Of a stretch of DNA of 64,000 bases, positions 16,786 to 26,140 are shown piece by piece. The DNA comes from a virus. Below the pieces are notes generated by a model. It worked only from the letters and a program-made list of their open reading frames with translations. It ran no database searches and was not told the origin of the DNA. How positions within the stretch are numbered: the stretch's first letter is position 1; every line of letters starts with the position of its first letter. A program made the position numbers and the translations under genes. The stretch is from positions 32,846 to 96,845 of IMG/VR virus record IMGVR_UViG_3300035698_006641. One strand, 5' to 3'.

Positions 16786-17117
16786 ACTATAGTCTTTCTA
16801 TTAGCTTTGTGGATCTCTAGTCTTCTTTTATTAACTTCTTTCATTCTAAAGTCAACGAACTCACCGTTACGGCGCATAATCTCCTGTTGAGATCTTGCCT
16901 CAGCAGCAGCGCCCATAAGCATATCGTAAAGCTCTTTTACTTGACGGTGACTTATAATGTTTTCTAGTCTCAAATGGCCAATAGCCTCGGCCCTATCAAG
17001 AGCTTCATCTACAGTCATTGAATTTGCTCTAGTAACATTGTTTTCTCTCAACGTTATGAGTACTTCTCCGTTATAAGCCTCAACGGAGTGTATCAAAGAG
17101 AAGAAATCAACTGACAC
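16782..17117 (-). CDS. Hypothetical helical protein
   Basis: A 111-residue protein if the GTG at 17117 is used; GGAG about ten bases upstream supports it, and the overlap with the preceding gene is then 11 bases. An alternative TTG 30 bases upstream keeps the frame. The C-terminal half is a charged helix. Function unknown. Confidence 0.5.
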   Translation of the reverse strand: MSVDFFSLIHSVEAYNGEVLITLRENNVTRANSMTVDEALDRAEAIGHLRLENIISHRQVKELYDMLMGAAAEARSQQEIMRRNGEFVDFRMKEVNKRRLEIHKANRKTIV

Positions 17118-17796
17118 TTTCTTGTATCTCCGATTGAGCTTTAACAACCGCCCTCAATCTACTTTTTAGAGCAATGGATGTCGGTTTAGTAACAAACCCT
17201 AACTCCCCTGTCTTAAAGTTGATTTGTGGTTGGAGTTCACCGCGTAACGTGAAAGGAAGAAAAATGCGTACACGCATTAAGTTATCATCACTCTCACCGA
17301 TCTTTAGTTTTCGAACTGGATCCTGGATCATTGCATCTTGATAAGTAATACCAAAAAGTTTTCCATCTCTGCTTAGAGCCTGAGAGCACATAAAGTCTGT
17401 TAGGTTCTCAAGGTACTCTTTTCCGACTGCATGAAATGAATCATTCCATGTACCCACAACTGTATTACCATGTAGTACATCAAGACCCTTGGCAAACTGT
17501 GGAGTTTTAATCGTAAGGAACTGTATGTCTTCTACTTCACCAGCGTACTGGTCAAGGAAGGAGTAGGGGACCTGTATGGTTACATACACAGGACCCATCA
17601 TGAAGAAAGCTACGTCAGGGATGTCCTTGACGCAACTAACTTCAAATACCTCGTCTGTATCTGCGGCTTTAAGTTGGAGATCTTCCGTTTGGAAAATTCT
17701 ACCCTCCCTATAGTCCTTGCAAAGTTTTAAGGTATCCTTCTCAAAAGACAGCATCTCGGCAACAAACTGCTCGGGGTTAACTGTCTCCTTAGACAT
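17107..17796 (-). CDS. Hypothetical protein
   Basis: A 229-residue mixed alpha/beta protein that starts one base into the preceding stop. It has no cysteine pattern, signal or membrane helix, and no family I recognise. It sits between the nuclease/ACP region and nrdD, in a run of co-transcribed genes of unknown role. Confidence 0.6.
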   Translation of the reverse strand: MSKETVNPEQFVAEMLSFEKDTLKLCKDYREGRIFQTEDLQLKAADTDEVFEVSCVKDIPDVAFFMMGPVYVTIQVPYSFLDQYAGEVEDIQFLTIKTPQFAKGLDVLHGNTVVGTWNDSFHAVGKEYLENLTDFMCSQALSRDGKLFGITYQDAMIQDPVRKLKIGESDDNLMRVRIFLPFTLRGELQPQINFKTGELGFVTKPTSIALKSRLRAVVKAQSEIQESVS

Positions 17797-18227
17797 TACA
17801 CGCTCTCCGGGTCTGTTCCGTCTTCGGGAGTATCTTCACCAGGCTGTTCGTTGTCTTCAGGATTTCTGTCCTTAGACTCTTCTTTGCTTGTGACGGAAGC
17901 AGCTGCTTCGAGTCCCAATTTTGCGAAGTGAGTCATGATAATCTGGAGTACATTAAAGATACGATATTTTATGTTTTCCAGGTTGAACTGTCCTTGAGCC
18001 TCTAGCATGTCACCAACGGTCTTCTGAGCTTCCTCTAAAGAATCCGGTGCCTCTAGGGCAATATGCTGCAAAGCATAACTACGAAGCATCTCAGACGTCA
18101 TAAGAGTATCCAGCATAGCCATCCCGAAGGGGGACAGCTCAATACCATCTATTTTGTTAAGATCAGCGATTACTTCTTTTTTTGCACCCACAGTATTTCC
18201 TTGTGAGTCTACTAATTGTTGTACCAT
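17796..18227 (-). CDS. Hypothetical protein with acidic tail
   Basis: A 143-residue, largely helical protein ending in a low-complexity acidic tail (about residues 118-143, rich in Glu, Asp, Pro). It is co-transcribed with its neighbours. Function unknown. Confidence 0.6.
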   Translation of the reverse strand: MVQQLVDSQGNTVGAKKEVIADLNKIDGIELSPFGMAMLDTLMTSEMLRSYALQHIALEAPDSLEEAQKTVGDMLEAQGQFNLENIKYRIFNVLQIIMTHFAKLGLEAAASVTSKEESKDRNPEDNEQPGEDTPEDGTDPESV

Positions 18228-18230
18228 ATG

Positions 18231-18503
18231 TTATTTTTCCTCTTGTTGTTGTTGTTCAATTTTGTTTTCTTGTTCTTCTGTCGGCCAGTATGAAATCCAT
18301 CTAGCACTACGGTGAGCGAAATCACCTGTGTTGCAAAAGTCGATCACCCAACATGACTCCATCCACCTTGTTTGATGGGTTTTAGAGTACGGACCGCCTA
18401 GCGGCAGACGTATTGGGAATATAGCAAATAGTTTCCTATACTTTTCGTCACCGCGAACCGCTGGAACTTCAGCAGGTGGAGATTTTCTCACTTTTCCTCT
18501 CAT
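18231..18503 (-). CDS. Hypothetical protein, Gln/Glu tail
   Basis: A 90-residue protein with a basic N-terminus, a Trp/Cys-rich middle and a Gln/Glu homopolymer tail encoded by a (TTG)-like repeat. It starts 5 bases after the nrdD stop, so it is probably the downstream member of that transcript. Confidence 0.55.
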   Translation of the reverse strand: MRGKVRKSPPAEVPAVRGDEKYRKLFAIFPIRLPLGGPYSKTHQTRWMESCWVIDFCNTGDFAHRSARWISYWPTEEQENKIEQQQQEEK

Positions 18504-18508
18504 ACACT

Positions 18509-21500
18509 TTACTCACTTTCTATATTCTTAATACTGTCAGACTCGTGATACAGCCGAATAGCGGCCTCTTCCTGGCGAGGAGCACTAAAGCTTTTGATCT
18601 TCTTTAGGTACCCAATTATACGAGTAGCGTGGCTAATATCTTCAGATCCACATTTGAGACATTTAGTCTGCTTGGAGAACTCAACGTGGCCACAGTCAGG
18701 ATTTTCACAACATGTTCGTAGTACGTTGGTTGTAAAGTATTCACACCCTGAATGAATAGCCAAATTAATAAGAGCTATATACCCTTCTTTAGTGGGATGC
18801 TCATCTAAGTTTAAATGCAGAGCCTGTCCACCATCGAAGTTTTTAATAAACTCTGACCCATGAAGCATAAATTTGTCCACAATAGAGATCTTTGGATCCT
18901 CGACCGGGAACATATATGAGTTATAGCAATCACGAGGAACTCGAAGCCCATCCTGTTTATCCCATCTGGCATTCTTTTTAGCGAGACTTTCAGCTGGAAC
19001 TTGCTCAGTATTAAATTTGTATCCATACTCTTTTTTGGCTGCTTTATTAGCCTCGGAGATGGTCACCAATACTTTGTTAACGAACTCTAGATACTCTCCG
19101 TCCGGGGTAATAGGGATCCCTTGAGACTCTGCGGCCTCTACAATACCATTTACTCCAATAGTGAGAAACTGCTTATCCATATCAACGAACCCTGCATCGT
19201 AGAATGGGTATAGTCCGGAGTCTCTAAATCTCTCAAAGATATGTCGATGGGCCACTTGGTATTTGTGAACACGATCAACAATGCTTTTAAGATTCTTTCC
19301 CTCTTGGACTATTCTACTTATATTCAGGGTTATCACGTTTAACGACCCAGTGGACACCCCACCAGCACCTAGAGAATATGAGAACTCATTAGGTTCATCT
19401 TCGTCCTCTAACAAAGAGTTTTTAAGACGGCAGCAACTTGAGAGGCTATCTACACTCTTGCTGAGATACATGAACATGAGACTACCCTTACTCAAGTCAT
19501 CAGCAATCATGTCAACAAACTCCGGGTCTTTTGGACTAATACCGTCATGCAGGATTGTAGCGGTCTTGACAGGGAACGTGAGTACTGACTTAGTATTCTC
19601 TTCCCGAATCATATCAAGAGCATACTCTTGAAGTTTGTTGTAGGACTTCCAATTTGGTTTAATCTCCGGGATTGACGGGTAATACATGGCACCATACAGA
19701 GCGTCGAAATAAGACCTATCAAAGATACTGATGTTCGTGAAACAGCTTTGGGCGTTTCTTGATCCAGCAGGCTCATTAATTGTGTACAGAAATGTTTCTA
19801 AGCTTTGTTTAATATCCTCTAGATTAGTCTCTAGATAATTATCACCGTAGTCATGTCTAGCAAAAGCATCGAAATGAATTAAAGCCCCAGGGATTCCTAC
19901 AGCACCAGCTACCTGGCTGCTAACCATAAACACAGTGTTAAGCAATTGCCCGACATATGCTTGAAGGTGCTTCGGTGGTCCACTCTTACCTCCAAGAGCC
20001 TTGGTTCCTTTTTCTAACATTGGAAACAGACTTATAGCCGCACAATTATGAACCCACAACCCGTTACATACAAAGGTACTAGACTCGGTTGTTATATCGT
20101 AAATGTAATCCATGGAATCCACAACATTACCCGACGTAATAGGCTTAACAGAGTCTATTGAGCACCACCCGCTTGTATACTTTATATAAGCATCCTTTTC
20201 AATCATGTGCTTAGCCTTAAAGGAGTGCGGTAACTCTGGGCACCCAGGGCGTTTGTTAAAACATATTCCCCAGATGTCGTAGTTTGTGGTGTACTCGGTG
20301 TTGTTCCCAAAAGGCAACGATTGGTGCTGATTTCCTCCGGTGTATCCAAAGTGGTGCAACAGGGTCGTGAGTTGGGTTATAGCTCCTCTTGAGGAAAGTC
20401 TGATATTACCAGACCCGTTGTTTATGTTTCCATCACTGTCCAGAAGACCGGAGATTACCCCCAGGGCAAACCCTTCGGTGAATTGGGTTATGTTTACGGG
20501 AAGAGTTTTGTTACTGGACCCATGCGATATACCTAAGACTTGACTCATAAACCGAACCAACTCGTGAGAATTGATCCGAAGTCTGGTGCAGTCCGTCACG
20601 TGACTCCCAGACGGCTTTACGTCTAACACCGAATGCAGTCCGAATTCCCTGTATGCGATATCTGCCAATTCCTTCAAAGGCTGGGTATCTTTCTGGGTAA
20701 AACATAATTCAGAGGATAAGCCCTCTCCGTCCGGGGACATGTGGTAATTTCCGTCTCCAATAAAGAATCCAACAAAATATCCTACACTAGAGTTAAGATT
20801 AATGTGTTTCCTAAACGGCTTAAAGCTACCGCCCTCTATTGTCTGCGTTAAGTAATAAGAATCAAACTCTTGGATCGGGTTTGACGCAGACTGATACATA
20901 TTGATAGATTCTTGTCCATTAAACTCCAACTCCGAACCAACCCTTAATTGATTCCCCTCAGCGCAATCAGCCGCTACCGTAGTGTCCTCCTTATCCTCAC
21001 TCATTATCATAGGGTGATTATCTGTGACAATTATATCCTCACCGAATGTTGTCTTGACTCGCACCATGTCACGGTGACGGCGCTTCCTTACAAGCCTAGT
21101 TATATTAGTAGTACCGTCCTTATCTTTTATACTCATATCAATTGGATACTTACAATACACCTCATCGTCGATATTGTCTAATTCCTCGAACTCGGAGCAC
21201 AAGGAATAAAGGCTTTCAAATGGACACAGATAATTCACTCCTTTATAAGAGACTGAAATAGTCTCAAACGGACTGTAGGTATATGACGTAGCAAGACTTG
21301 TTTCATCATTGATATAGATCGCATGATCCTCAATGTCTCGTATGTATTGTTTAGCCAGTCTACGACCCTGATCTGGACCAAAGGACTTAACTAATTGTTC
21401 TTGTAGTAAAGCTCGGTTTATCTGAATATCTTCACTTTTATGGGCCTCACCTTTCAATGACGCAATAGTCTTTTGTTCTTGGTTAGCGTTTGGATCCACT

Positions 21501-21610
21501 AAAGCACCAGTTGCCGCATTGTCTGCATCGACATAATTGTCTATTGCATCCAAGTGAAAGCAAGTTTGATCCTTCGTTAGTTCCATCATAGTAATCGATT
21601 TTTTACGCAT
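18509..21610 (-). CDS. nrdD: Anaerobic (class III) ribonucleotide reductase with intein
   Basis: A 1033-residue precursor. NrdD converts ribonucleoside triphosphates to deoxyribonucleotides using a glycyl radical. The N-extein is residues 1-110 (ends NDETSLATSY) and the C-extein starts at C523 (CAAISLFPML), giving about 621 residues after splicing. The C-terminus has a CC...C..CG zinc ribbon and the radical loop RIIGYL, with the radical glycine at about 1000. There is no N-terminal ATP-cone. The intein contains the LAGLIDADG motifs. The activator NrdG is encoded just upstream, with a probable promoter before it. The oxygen-sensitive enzyme points to infection under low oxygen. Confidence 0.92.
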   Translation of the reverse strand: MRKKSITMMELTKDQTCFHLDAIDNYVDADNAATGALVDPNANQEQKTIASLKGEAHKSEDIQINRALLQEQLVKSFGPDQGRRLAKQYIRDIEDHAIYINDETSLATSYTYSPFETISVSYKGVNYLCPFESLYSLCSEFEELDNIDDEVYCKYPIDMSIKDKDGTTNITRLVRKRRHRDMVRVKTTFGEDIIVTDNHPMIMSEDKEDTTVAADCAEGNQLRVGSELEFNGQESINMYQSASNPIQEFDSYYLTQTIEGGSFKPFRKHINLNSSVGYFVGFFIGDGNYHMSPDGEGLSSELCFTQKDTQPLKELADIAYREFGLHSVLDVKPSGSHVTDCTRLRINSHELVRFMSQVLGISHGSSNKTLPVNITQFTEGFALGVISGLLDSDGNINNGSGNIRLSSRGAITQLTTLLHHFGYTGGNQHQSLPFGNNTEYTTNYDIWGICFNKRPGCPELPHSFKAKHMIEKDAYIKYTSGWCSIDSVKPITSGNVVDSMDYIYDITTESSTFVCNGLWVHNCAAISLFPMLEKGTKALGGKSGPPKHLQAYVGQLLNTVFMVSSQVAGAVGIPGALIHFDAFARHDYGDNYLETNLEDIKQSLETFLYTINEPAGSRNAQSCFTNISIFDRSYFDALYGAMYYPSIPEIKPNWKSYNKLQEYALDMIREENTKSVLTFPVKTATILHDGISPKDPEFVDMIADDLSKGSLMFMYLSKSVDSLSSCCRLKNSLLEDEDEPNEFSYSLGAGGVSTGSLNVITLNISRIVQEGKNLKSIVDRVHKYQVAHRHIFERFRDSGLYPFYDAGFVDMDKQFLTIGVNGIVEAAESQGIPITPDGEYLEFVNKVLVTISEANKAAKKEYGYKFNTEQVPAESLAKKNARWDKQDGLRVPRDCYNSYMFPVEDPKISIVDKFMLHGSEFIKNFDGGQALHLNLDEHPTKEGYIALINLAIHSGCEYFTTNVLRTCCENPDCGHVEFSKQTKCLKCGSEDISHATRIIGYLKKIKSFSAPRQEEAAIRLYHESDSIKNIESE
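20045..21280 (-). other. Intein in NrdD with LAGLIDADG endonuclease
   Basis: Residues 111-522 of the precursor, 412 residues. Splicing block B is VTDNHP (about 195-200). The two dodecapeptide endonuclease motifs are GYFVGFFIGDG (about 277) and VISGLLDSDG (about 385). The C-terminus is WVHN followed by Cys, the normal HN|C junction. The N-terminal junction is odd: comparison with phage NrdD ('...PYC') places it at Y110|T111, so residue 1 would be Thr. A Ser at 109 is the alternative. Confidence 0.85.
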
Positions 21611-21679
21611 TGTGCTCCTGTTAGTTGCTGTCTTTTAGTAATACGGATCTAGCGTGAGTACCAAACTCGCCTTTTGGCT

Positions 21680-22123
21680 TTATTTCCGTTGTGACTTTCT
21701 AAATAGGTGATTCAGGTTCTCACCTGTATTCACATTAATAAATATTTGGTTGGTTTTTTCAGAGTCCAACGCGCCGAGCTCTTCTCGGTAATCTCCCGTT
21801 TTTAAATAATCAAGCTGTCCTTTGCAATCACAGGTATCAAGTCCAGTATAGAGGCAAGTTTTAAAACCTTTAGCTATAGCAACACTTAAAAAGTCCGTTA
21901 GGTCAGAACACCAGTCCCCACCAAGAAAAGTTACACAAGTAACCATCCCGACTAAAGGGCTTAATATATCATCAAACTGTTGAAGGCTCATCTCTGGTCC
22001 TTCGGTGTCCAATTTTGCCCAAGAACATCCTGGGCAGTTATTAGGGCACCCAGATACGCCTAATGTTAACGATACCTCTCCGGGTACCTCAATTAGCGTA
22101 ATCTGTTTCTCAAAAATCCTCAT
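21680..22123 (-). CDS. nrdG: Anaerobic RNR activating enzyme (radical SAM)
   Basis: A 147-residue protein. The ATG at 22123 follows TTTGGAG; an upstream TTG is less likely. The radical-SAM cysteines are C26-PNN-C30-PG-C33 (CxxxCxxC), which hold a 4Fe-4S cluster that cleaves S-adenosylmethionine. NrdG makes the glycyl radical on NrdD. Length matches the family (about 150). It lies 69 bases upstream of nrdD on the same strand, so they form one operon. Confidence 0.92.
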   Translation of the reverse strand: MRIFEKQITLIEVPGEVSLTLGVSGCPNNCPGCSWAKLDTEGPEMSLQQFDDILSPLVGMVTCVTFLGGDWCSDLTDFLSVAIAKGFKTCLYTGLDTCDCKGQLDYLKTGDYREELGALDSEKTNQIFINVNTGENLNHLFRKSQRK

Positions 22124-22148
22124 TAAATCTCCAAAATGCAAGTGTTAA

Positions 22149-22176
22149 ATATTACATTTTGTGTTTTCCATTTCAA
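22149..22176 (-). promoter_or_regulatory. Putative sigma70-type promoter for nrdG-nrdD
   Basis: Minus strand TTGAAA (22176-22171), a 16-base spacer, then TAATAT (22154-22149), with the nrdG start 26 bases after the -10. It matches host housekeeping promoters reasonably well and lies in one of the few true gaps. Not tested. Confidence 0.5.
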
Positions 22177-22203
22177 GGATAATTTTTAGTACAAATTACA
22201 TAA

Positions 22204-22240
22204 CAGCCGTAAAATACTGCTGGGGAGTACGTTACGGCTG
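22204..22240. terminator. Hairpin between two transcription units
   Basis: Perfect 9-bp arms CAGCCGTAA/TTACGGCTG around a second 4-bp stem. On either strand it is followed by A/T-rich sequence rather than a pure T-run. It lies after the stop of the 22268-23158 gene and before the putative nrdG promoter, so termination or insulation is likely. Confidence 0.55.
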
Positions 22241-22267
22241 AAACGAATTTTTGTATTCAGTGTAGCA

Positions 22268-23158
22268 TTATTGCCACATAATTTTCTGGTATTCTAGTGA
22301 AGAAGTCTCTAAACGTAGAGGATTTATCCATCTATCGTGTTCTTTAGTGACACAACAGTCCCCAAGAGATAGGGTAAAAGGGCGTACAGCCCTGCTACAT
22401 GTTCTTTGTCCTTCAACCCCAAATGGGCAAAAGGCGCAATCATCAGTTGACCCACAGAACTCTTCAATCTCACGAGGTTTTCTTGTGTCTTCTAATTTTT
22501 TATTTCTACTCTTAAGGGTTCCGCTCGTACCAATATCCGCCATTTTGGAGTACCCATCTTCCTCAATCATGTTAACAAACATAAAGCATCCAACTAAGTG
22601 AGATGGATGTATTCGTTCATAACTAGGTGCCCAAGTCCCCATTATACCTGCTGTTTTAGCCAGCCTATTTATTTGCTGTAAAGTACGAAGGGAAGTAGCG
22701 TATGTCTTGGTGGAGCTAGATAAAGGACCTGTGAGAAACTGTACTAATAGAGTAAAGCTTTCACAATCATCTTCGTAAGGGTACACTTCTACGGCCTTAG
22801 CTAGACAGTATCCTCCTGTAGTATTATTAAGAGGAAAGTACAGAGGACGTCCTAGTGACATATCATGAATTCCACCAGATAACCTAGCAATAACGTTTAA
22901 GGCCCAGGATTCGCTGCGTCTTCCCCTTCCAACCGTAAGATTCTCTAGAGACCGGTAAAGCGTGTCTCTAAATAACTGAGATTCTATTGCCCTCTTCGGG
23001 AAGAGGCCTAGAGCCCTGCTGAAGAGCATTCTTACCTCTGAGATGGGTCTTGACCCGTCTAAGGATAGAAGTGTCTCCAGGAGGGCCTCAGAGAGCTTAA
23101 CTCGCGTTGAGTATATTTCGCTGATCTTCGCGGGTAATTTTAGTCCCTCTTCGAACAT
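22268..23158 (-). CDS. Hypothetical protein with four-cysteine cluster
   Basis: A 296-residue protein, mostly helical. Near the C-terminus is CGSTDDCAFCPFG...TC (about residues 233-253), spaced like an iron-sulfur or zinc site. No family is recognised; it lacks the PD-(D/E)XK motifs of Cas4-type Fe-S nucleases. It is the last gene before the hairpin at 22.2 kb. Confidence 0.6.
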   Translation of the reverse strand: MFEEGLKLPAKISEIYSTRVKLSEALLETLLSLDGSRPISEVRMLFSRALGLFPKRAIESQLFRDTLYRSLENLTVGRGRRSESWALNVIARLSGGIHDMSLGRPLYFPLNNTTGGYCLAKAVEVYPYEDDCESFTLLVQFLTGPLSSSTKTYATSLRTLQQINRLAKTAGIMGTWAPSYERIHPSHLVGCFMFVNMIEEDGYSKMADIGTSGTLKSRNKKLEDTRKPREIEEFCGSTDDCAFCPFGVEGQRTCSRAVRPFTLSLGDCCVTKEHDRWINPLRLETSSLEYQKIMWQ

Positions 23159-23437
23159 TTATTCAGTTGGTTCCGTGCTACTGGGAGTAGAGACGCTAAA
23201 TCCACTATCAGCTTTATTCGCATCTTCTGACCCACAAACTTTCTTAACGTTAATCAACGTAGACTTCTTTGCATTACGATCAACTATTGTTGTGGTAGCA
23301 GAAAGTGCCTCCATAGACTCGTCCTCTAGCAGGACGCGCTGCATCTCTTTCGGGATGTTAGGGTCTATTACGGTTACCCCATCGTCACCAAGAACAGGTT
23401 TGCCCCGAGTGTCATTGGTTATTTTAGTCACATTCAT
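23159..23437 (-). CDS. Hypothetical protein
   Basis: A 92-residue polar protein that ends exactly where the next gene starts. It overlaps the preceding gene by 14 bases. No recognised motif. Confidence 0.5.
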   Translation of the reverse strand: MNVTKITNDTRGKPVLGDDGVTVIDPNIPKEMQRVLLEDESMEALSATTTIVDRNAKKSTLINVKKVCGSEDANKADSGFSVSTPSSTEPTE

Positions 23438-24116
23438 TGGATTTTCCTTTTACGTTTTCTTTCATGATACCTCTTACCTGATGTGCCACGTCAAGTAACG
23501 CTTCTTCGGTTACTTCTGGAGACAGGTGAACACCGCTAATCCATTTGAACTTTACAGTCTTACCATCATCGGTTTTCTCTTCTTCCTCTTCAGTGCAAAT
23601 AACGTACATAAAGTCTGAAAGGGCAATGGTATCTCTACCAAACCTCTCATCAACCAGCTGTTCGTTTTTTGCATCCGTGATATAGGATAGATACCTATTA
23701 CCGATAGGCAACTTCTCAGATGTCGTACTCCTTACTAGCAGTGTGTCACGGTCAGGATGGATTCGATCCACCGACAACCCCAACATTCTGAACTCCCTAC
23801 GGAGAGGGCAGCTTTCTTCCTCTGCGCTCTTTTTCCTGTACCCATATCCCTCACCTAGGAAATACGTACCCGGAATATTACATCTCATCGTGTACGCGTA
23901 GTCCTCCGGGTCCGGACATTCTTCCAAACTATAGTATACAACAAAGTGTCGTCCTACCGAGTCAGTGTCCCTTAGGGTCAATGTCATCCCAAGGGAATTC
24001 TCCTTCCCAGGGAACACATCATTTGTGGAGAACTCCCATCCGTCTACGTATACTCCTCCTAGGCCCTCTTTTATAAGAACCTTGATCCATTTATCGTGCA
24101 TTCTACTGTCCTGCAA
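23424..24116 (-). CDS. Hypothetical protein
   Basis: A 230-residue acidic alpha/beta protein, with a Glu-rich stretch (EEEEEK) near residue 178. Its start overlaps the end of the exonuclease gene by 14 bases. No family recognised. Confidence 0.55.
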   Translation of the reverse strand: MQDSRMHDKWIKVLIKEGLGGVYVDGWEFSTNDVFPGKENSLGMTLTLRDTDSVGRHFVVYYSLEECPDPEDYAYTMRCNIPGTYFLGEGYGYRKKSAEEESCPLRREFRMLGLSVDRIHPDRDTLLVRSTTSEKLPIGNRYLSYITDAKNEQLVDERFGRDTIALSDFMYVICTEEEEEKTDDGKTVKFKWISGVHLSPEVTEEALLDVAHQVRGIMKENVKGKSNECD

Positions 24117-25035
24117 TTGGAGCGAGAAGGCTACGACGTTTTTCCTTTGTCACAATATTATTGCGACCACGGGAAAATGCACCACACTTAGTACAACGAT
24201 ACATTGGGAATTTACTCACGTTCGTAGGGAACGTTCTGTCTTCAACCAGTTCTGCACTACCACACTTGCTACAAGCCATTACTTCCTCATCTTGGTAAAT
24301 ACCAACATTTGGATGGTTCTTCATGTAGGGGAGAAGCCTTATGTAAACTTTCTCCAAGAGGACAACATCCTGAGTGTTATACCCTCTCATTTTCTCCCAT
24401 GCTTCTAGATCCCCGGCCATGCAATCCTTCCATAGCTGGAATCCACCGGTATCGGCTTTCTCTCCGAGTCCGAGGTATACTCCCAAGTCGCCAAGGGCGT
24501 TTGACGTAAACATAAAGCTCTTACGGGCCTCAAGCAACGTGTCTACGATCTTGTACGGGGACGGAGGCAGCATTCCATGAATAGCGAATCGTGCGTTAAC
24601 CTTACGGCGGTCAAACTTTTTACAGTTATGCGCGATTAAGATGTCACATTCGTCTAGCAAGGACCACAGCTCCTCTAGGAGAATACGGTCATTCTTAGGA
24701 TTTATTGAGTACTCTTCGTAATCAGTTAGCGTCTTGGTTGTGATATCTTTTTCACCAAACCATTTTGCTGACCAACTCATGATGTACCAGTCATCTTTAA
24801 TAAAGGCCGTGCTGTTCACGTCCTTCCATAGCTGCCAGATATACGCTTCACTAGGGGCATTCTCAATATCGAATAATAGTATTCGAGGTCCGCTTTGTGT
24901 TTTAAATGCAATTCTATCGTGTAGAGCGGCGCTGCGTTTAATGGTATCTGGCTTAACGCCTTCAACCTTTGCAGCCATGTCTACGCCTAAGTCTCTAAGT
25001 AATTTATATCTGCGCTCTTGTGTTTCCATTGTCAT
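24103..25035 (-). CDS. DEDD-type 3'-5' exonuclease with zinc ribbon
   Basis: A 310-residue protein. An N-terminal helix-turn-helix-like stretch precedes a ribonuclease-H-like exonuclease domain: LLFDIEN (D56, E58), AHNCKKFDRRK (Exo II) and YNTQDVVLL (Exo III, Tyr type). The C-terminus has CSKCG...CTKCG, a zinc ribbon. Such proteins appear in many phages beside polymerases and resemble the YprB-type exonuclease. It probably trims 3' ends in replication or repair. Confidence 0.75.
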   Translation of the reverse strand: MTMETQERRYKLLRDLGVDMAAKVEGVKPDTIKRSAALHDRIAFKTQSGPRILLFDIENAPSEAYIWQLWKDVNSTAFIKDDWYIMSWSAKWFGEKDITTKTLTDYEEYSINPKNDRILLEELWSLLDECDILIAHNCKKFDRRKVNARFAIHGMLPPSPYKIVDTLLEARKSFMFTSNALGDLGVYLGLGEKADTGGFQLWKDCMAGDLEAWEKMRGYNTQDVVLLEKVYIRLLPYMKNHPNVGIYQDEEVMACSKCGSAELVEDRTFPTNVSKFPMYRCTKCGAFSRGRNNIVTKEKRRSLLAPIAGQ

Positions 25036-25257
25036 ATGTTCTTTCTATTAACATTTTATGATTTCTCCCGTAGGAGTAACGTGATGATTCCAACCCAATG
25101 AGCCAATAGGCTCTAGGAAACACACGTTTTATTGTTCTTCATTTTACTGCTGAAGCAGGCAGAGTCTTGATGTATGAGTAGACTAATCTATTTTTGTTTA
25201 CTTTTGTTTACTCTGTATTTTTGTCCTTGTTTATAGTTACTAAATGGAGCTTCAGCT
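25036..25257. other. Intergenic region without a convincing gene
   Basis: About 220 bases between two minus-strand genes. On the minus strand it holds a GAGCC-TATT-GGCTC hairpin and CTCC-TACG-GGAG near the start of the exonuclease gene. It is likely to contain a promoter or terminator, but no -10/-35 pair is clear. Confidence 0.4.
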
Positions 25258-26013
25258 CTAGTCAGAGGTTTCAGTCTTATGGTCGCCAATCAAATAGGGA
25301 TCACACATATTACCTACCACTCTTTTCAGGGCTTCAACTTTGTTTCTTGAGATTTTCAATTGGTTCAGATAGTCGACTTGGGGTCCTTCATCATCAGCAC
25401 CCATTATAGCAGCAATGTGCAACGTCATGTCACCCTCTACTAAGTCTGTCATTTTGTCTAATGTACTGTTGAGCTTCTTTACCGTCTTAAACGGCCCAGC
25501 TCCACCACGAGACTCTTTTCTATCTTCAACTGGGTGTAGTTCCTTAACCATATCCGGGATCTGTGCAGAGCCTGACGCCCCGGACTCAATCTCATCAATT
25601 ATCTCAGTTCTCTCATCATCACTAACGTCACTGATACACATAGGAAGCGCCTTAGATACAGGGACCCCTAGGGTTTTAAGCTTAGTTAGTTGAGTGGCTG
25701 TGATGGCTTCTCGAAACGTTAACATCTTACGTAAGGTTGAGTCAGAGTAGTCTAGGTATCCACCGGACACACTGAGAACAGCTTCTGAGAGATTAGAAAG
25801 AATCTTAGATAGACTCAGTGTATCATCAACCTCTTGTTGGTCGTTTACAAAGTCGTGCAGCATTTCTCCTACAGTCCAATATGTATCCAACACGTTATTC
25901 TGGGCCTTAGCCAGTCTCTCACACAGATCTTTAATAGCATCCAGATAATTTTGGTCATCTGTGGGTGCTAGAGTCAGATCAAAAACAGGTACTTCAATAG
26001 CTTCTTTTTTCAT
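25258..26013 (-). CDS. Hypothetical DNA-metabolism-region protein
   Basis: A 251-residue helical protein. 'NVLDTYWTVGEMLHDFV' (about residues 39-55) faintly resembles the N-terminal helix region of DUF1016/YhcG-type proteins, but the nuclease motif of that family is absent. It is followed by an A/T-rich gap in which a TATAAT lies on the minus strand at 26098-26093. Function unknown. Confidence 0.5.
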   Translation of the reverse strand: MKKEAIEVPVFDLTLAPTDDQNYLDAIKDLCERLAKAQNNVLDTYWTVGEMLHDFVNDQQEVDDTLSLSKILSNLSEAVLSVSGGYLDYSDSTLRKMLTFREAITATQLTKLKTLGVPVSKALPMCISDVSDDERTEIIDEIESGASGSAQIPDMVKELHPVEDRKESRGGAGPFKTVKKLNSTLDKMTDLVEGDMTLHIAAIMGADDEGPQVDYLNQLKISRNKVEALKRVVGNMCDPYLIGDHKTETSD

Positions 26014-26140
26014 AAATAATTCTCCAAATTTACATTTTTACTACAGGGTTCTAAAACAAGCATGACACCATACAAGACAGACAATGCTTAAAATTATATA
26101 CATCCCTACTCGTATAACGTGATAAAAGTTTAAAGCAAAC

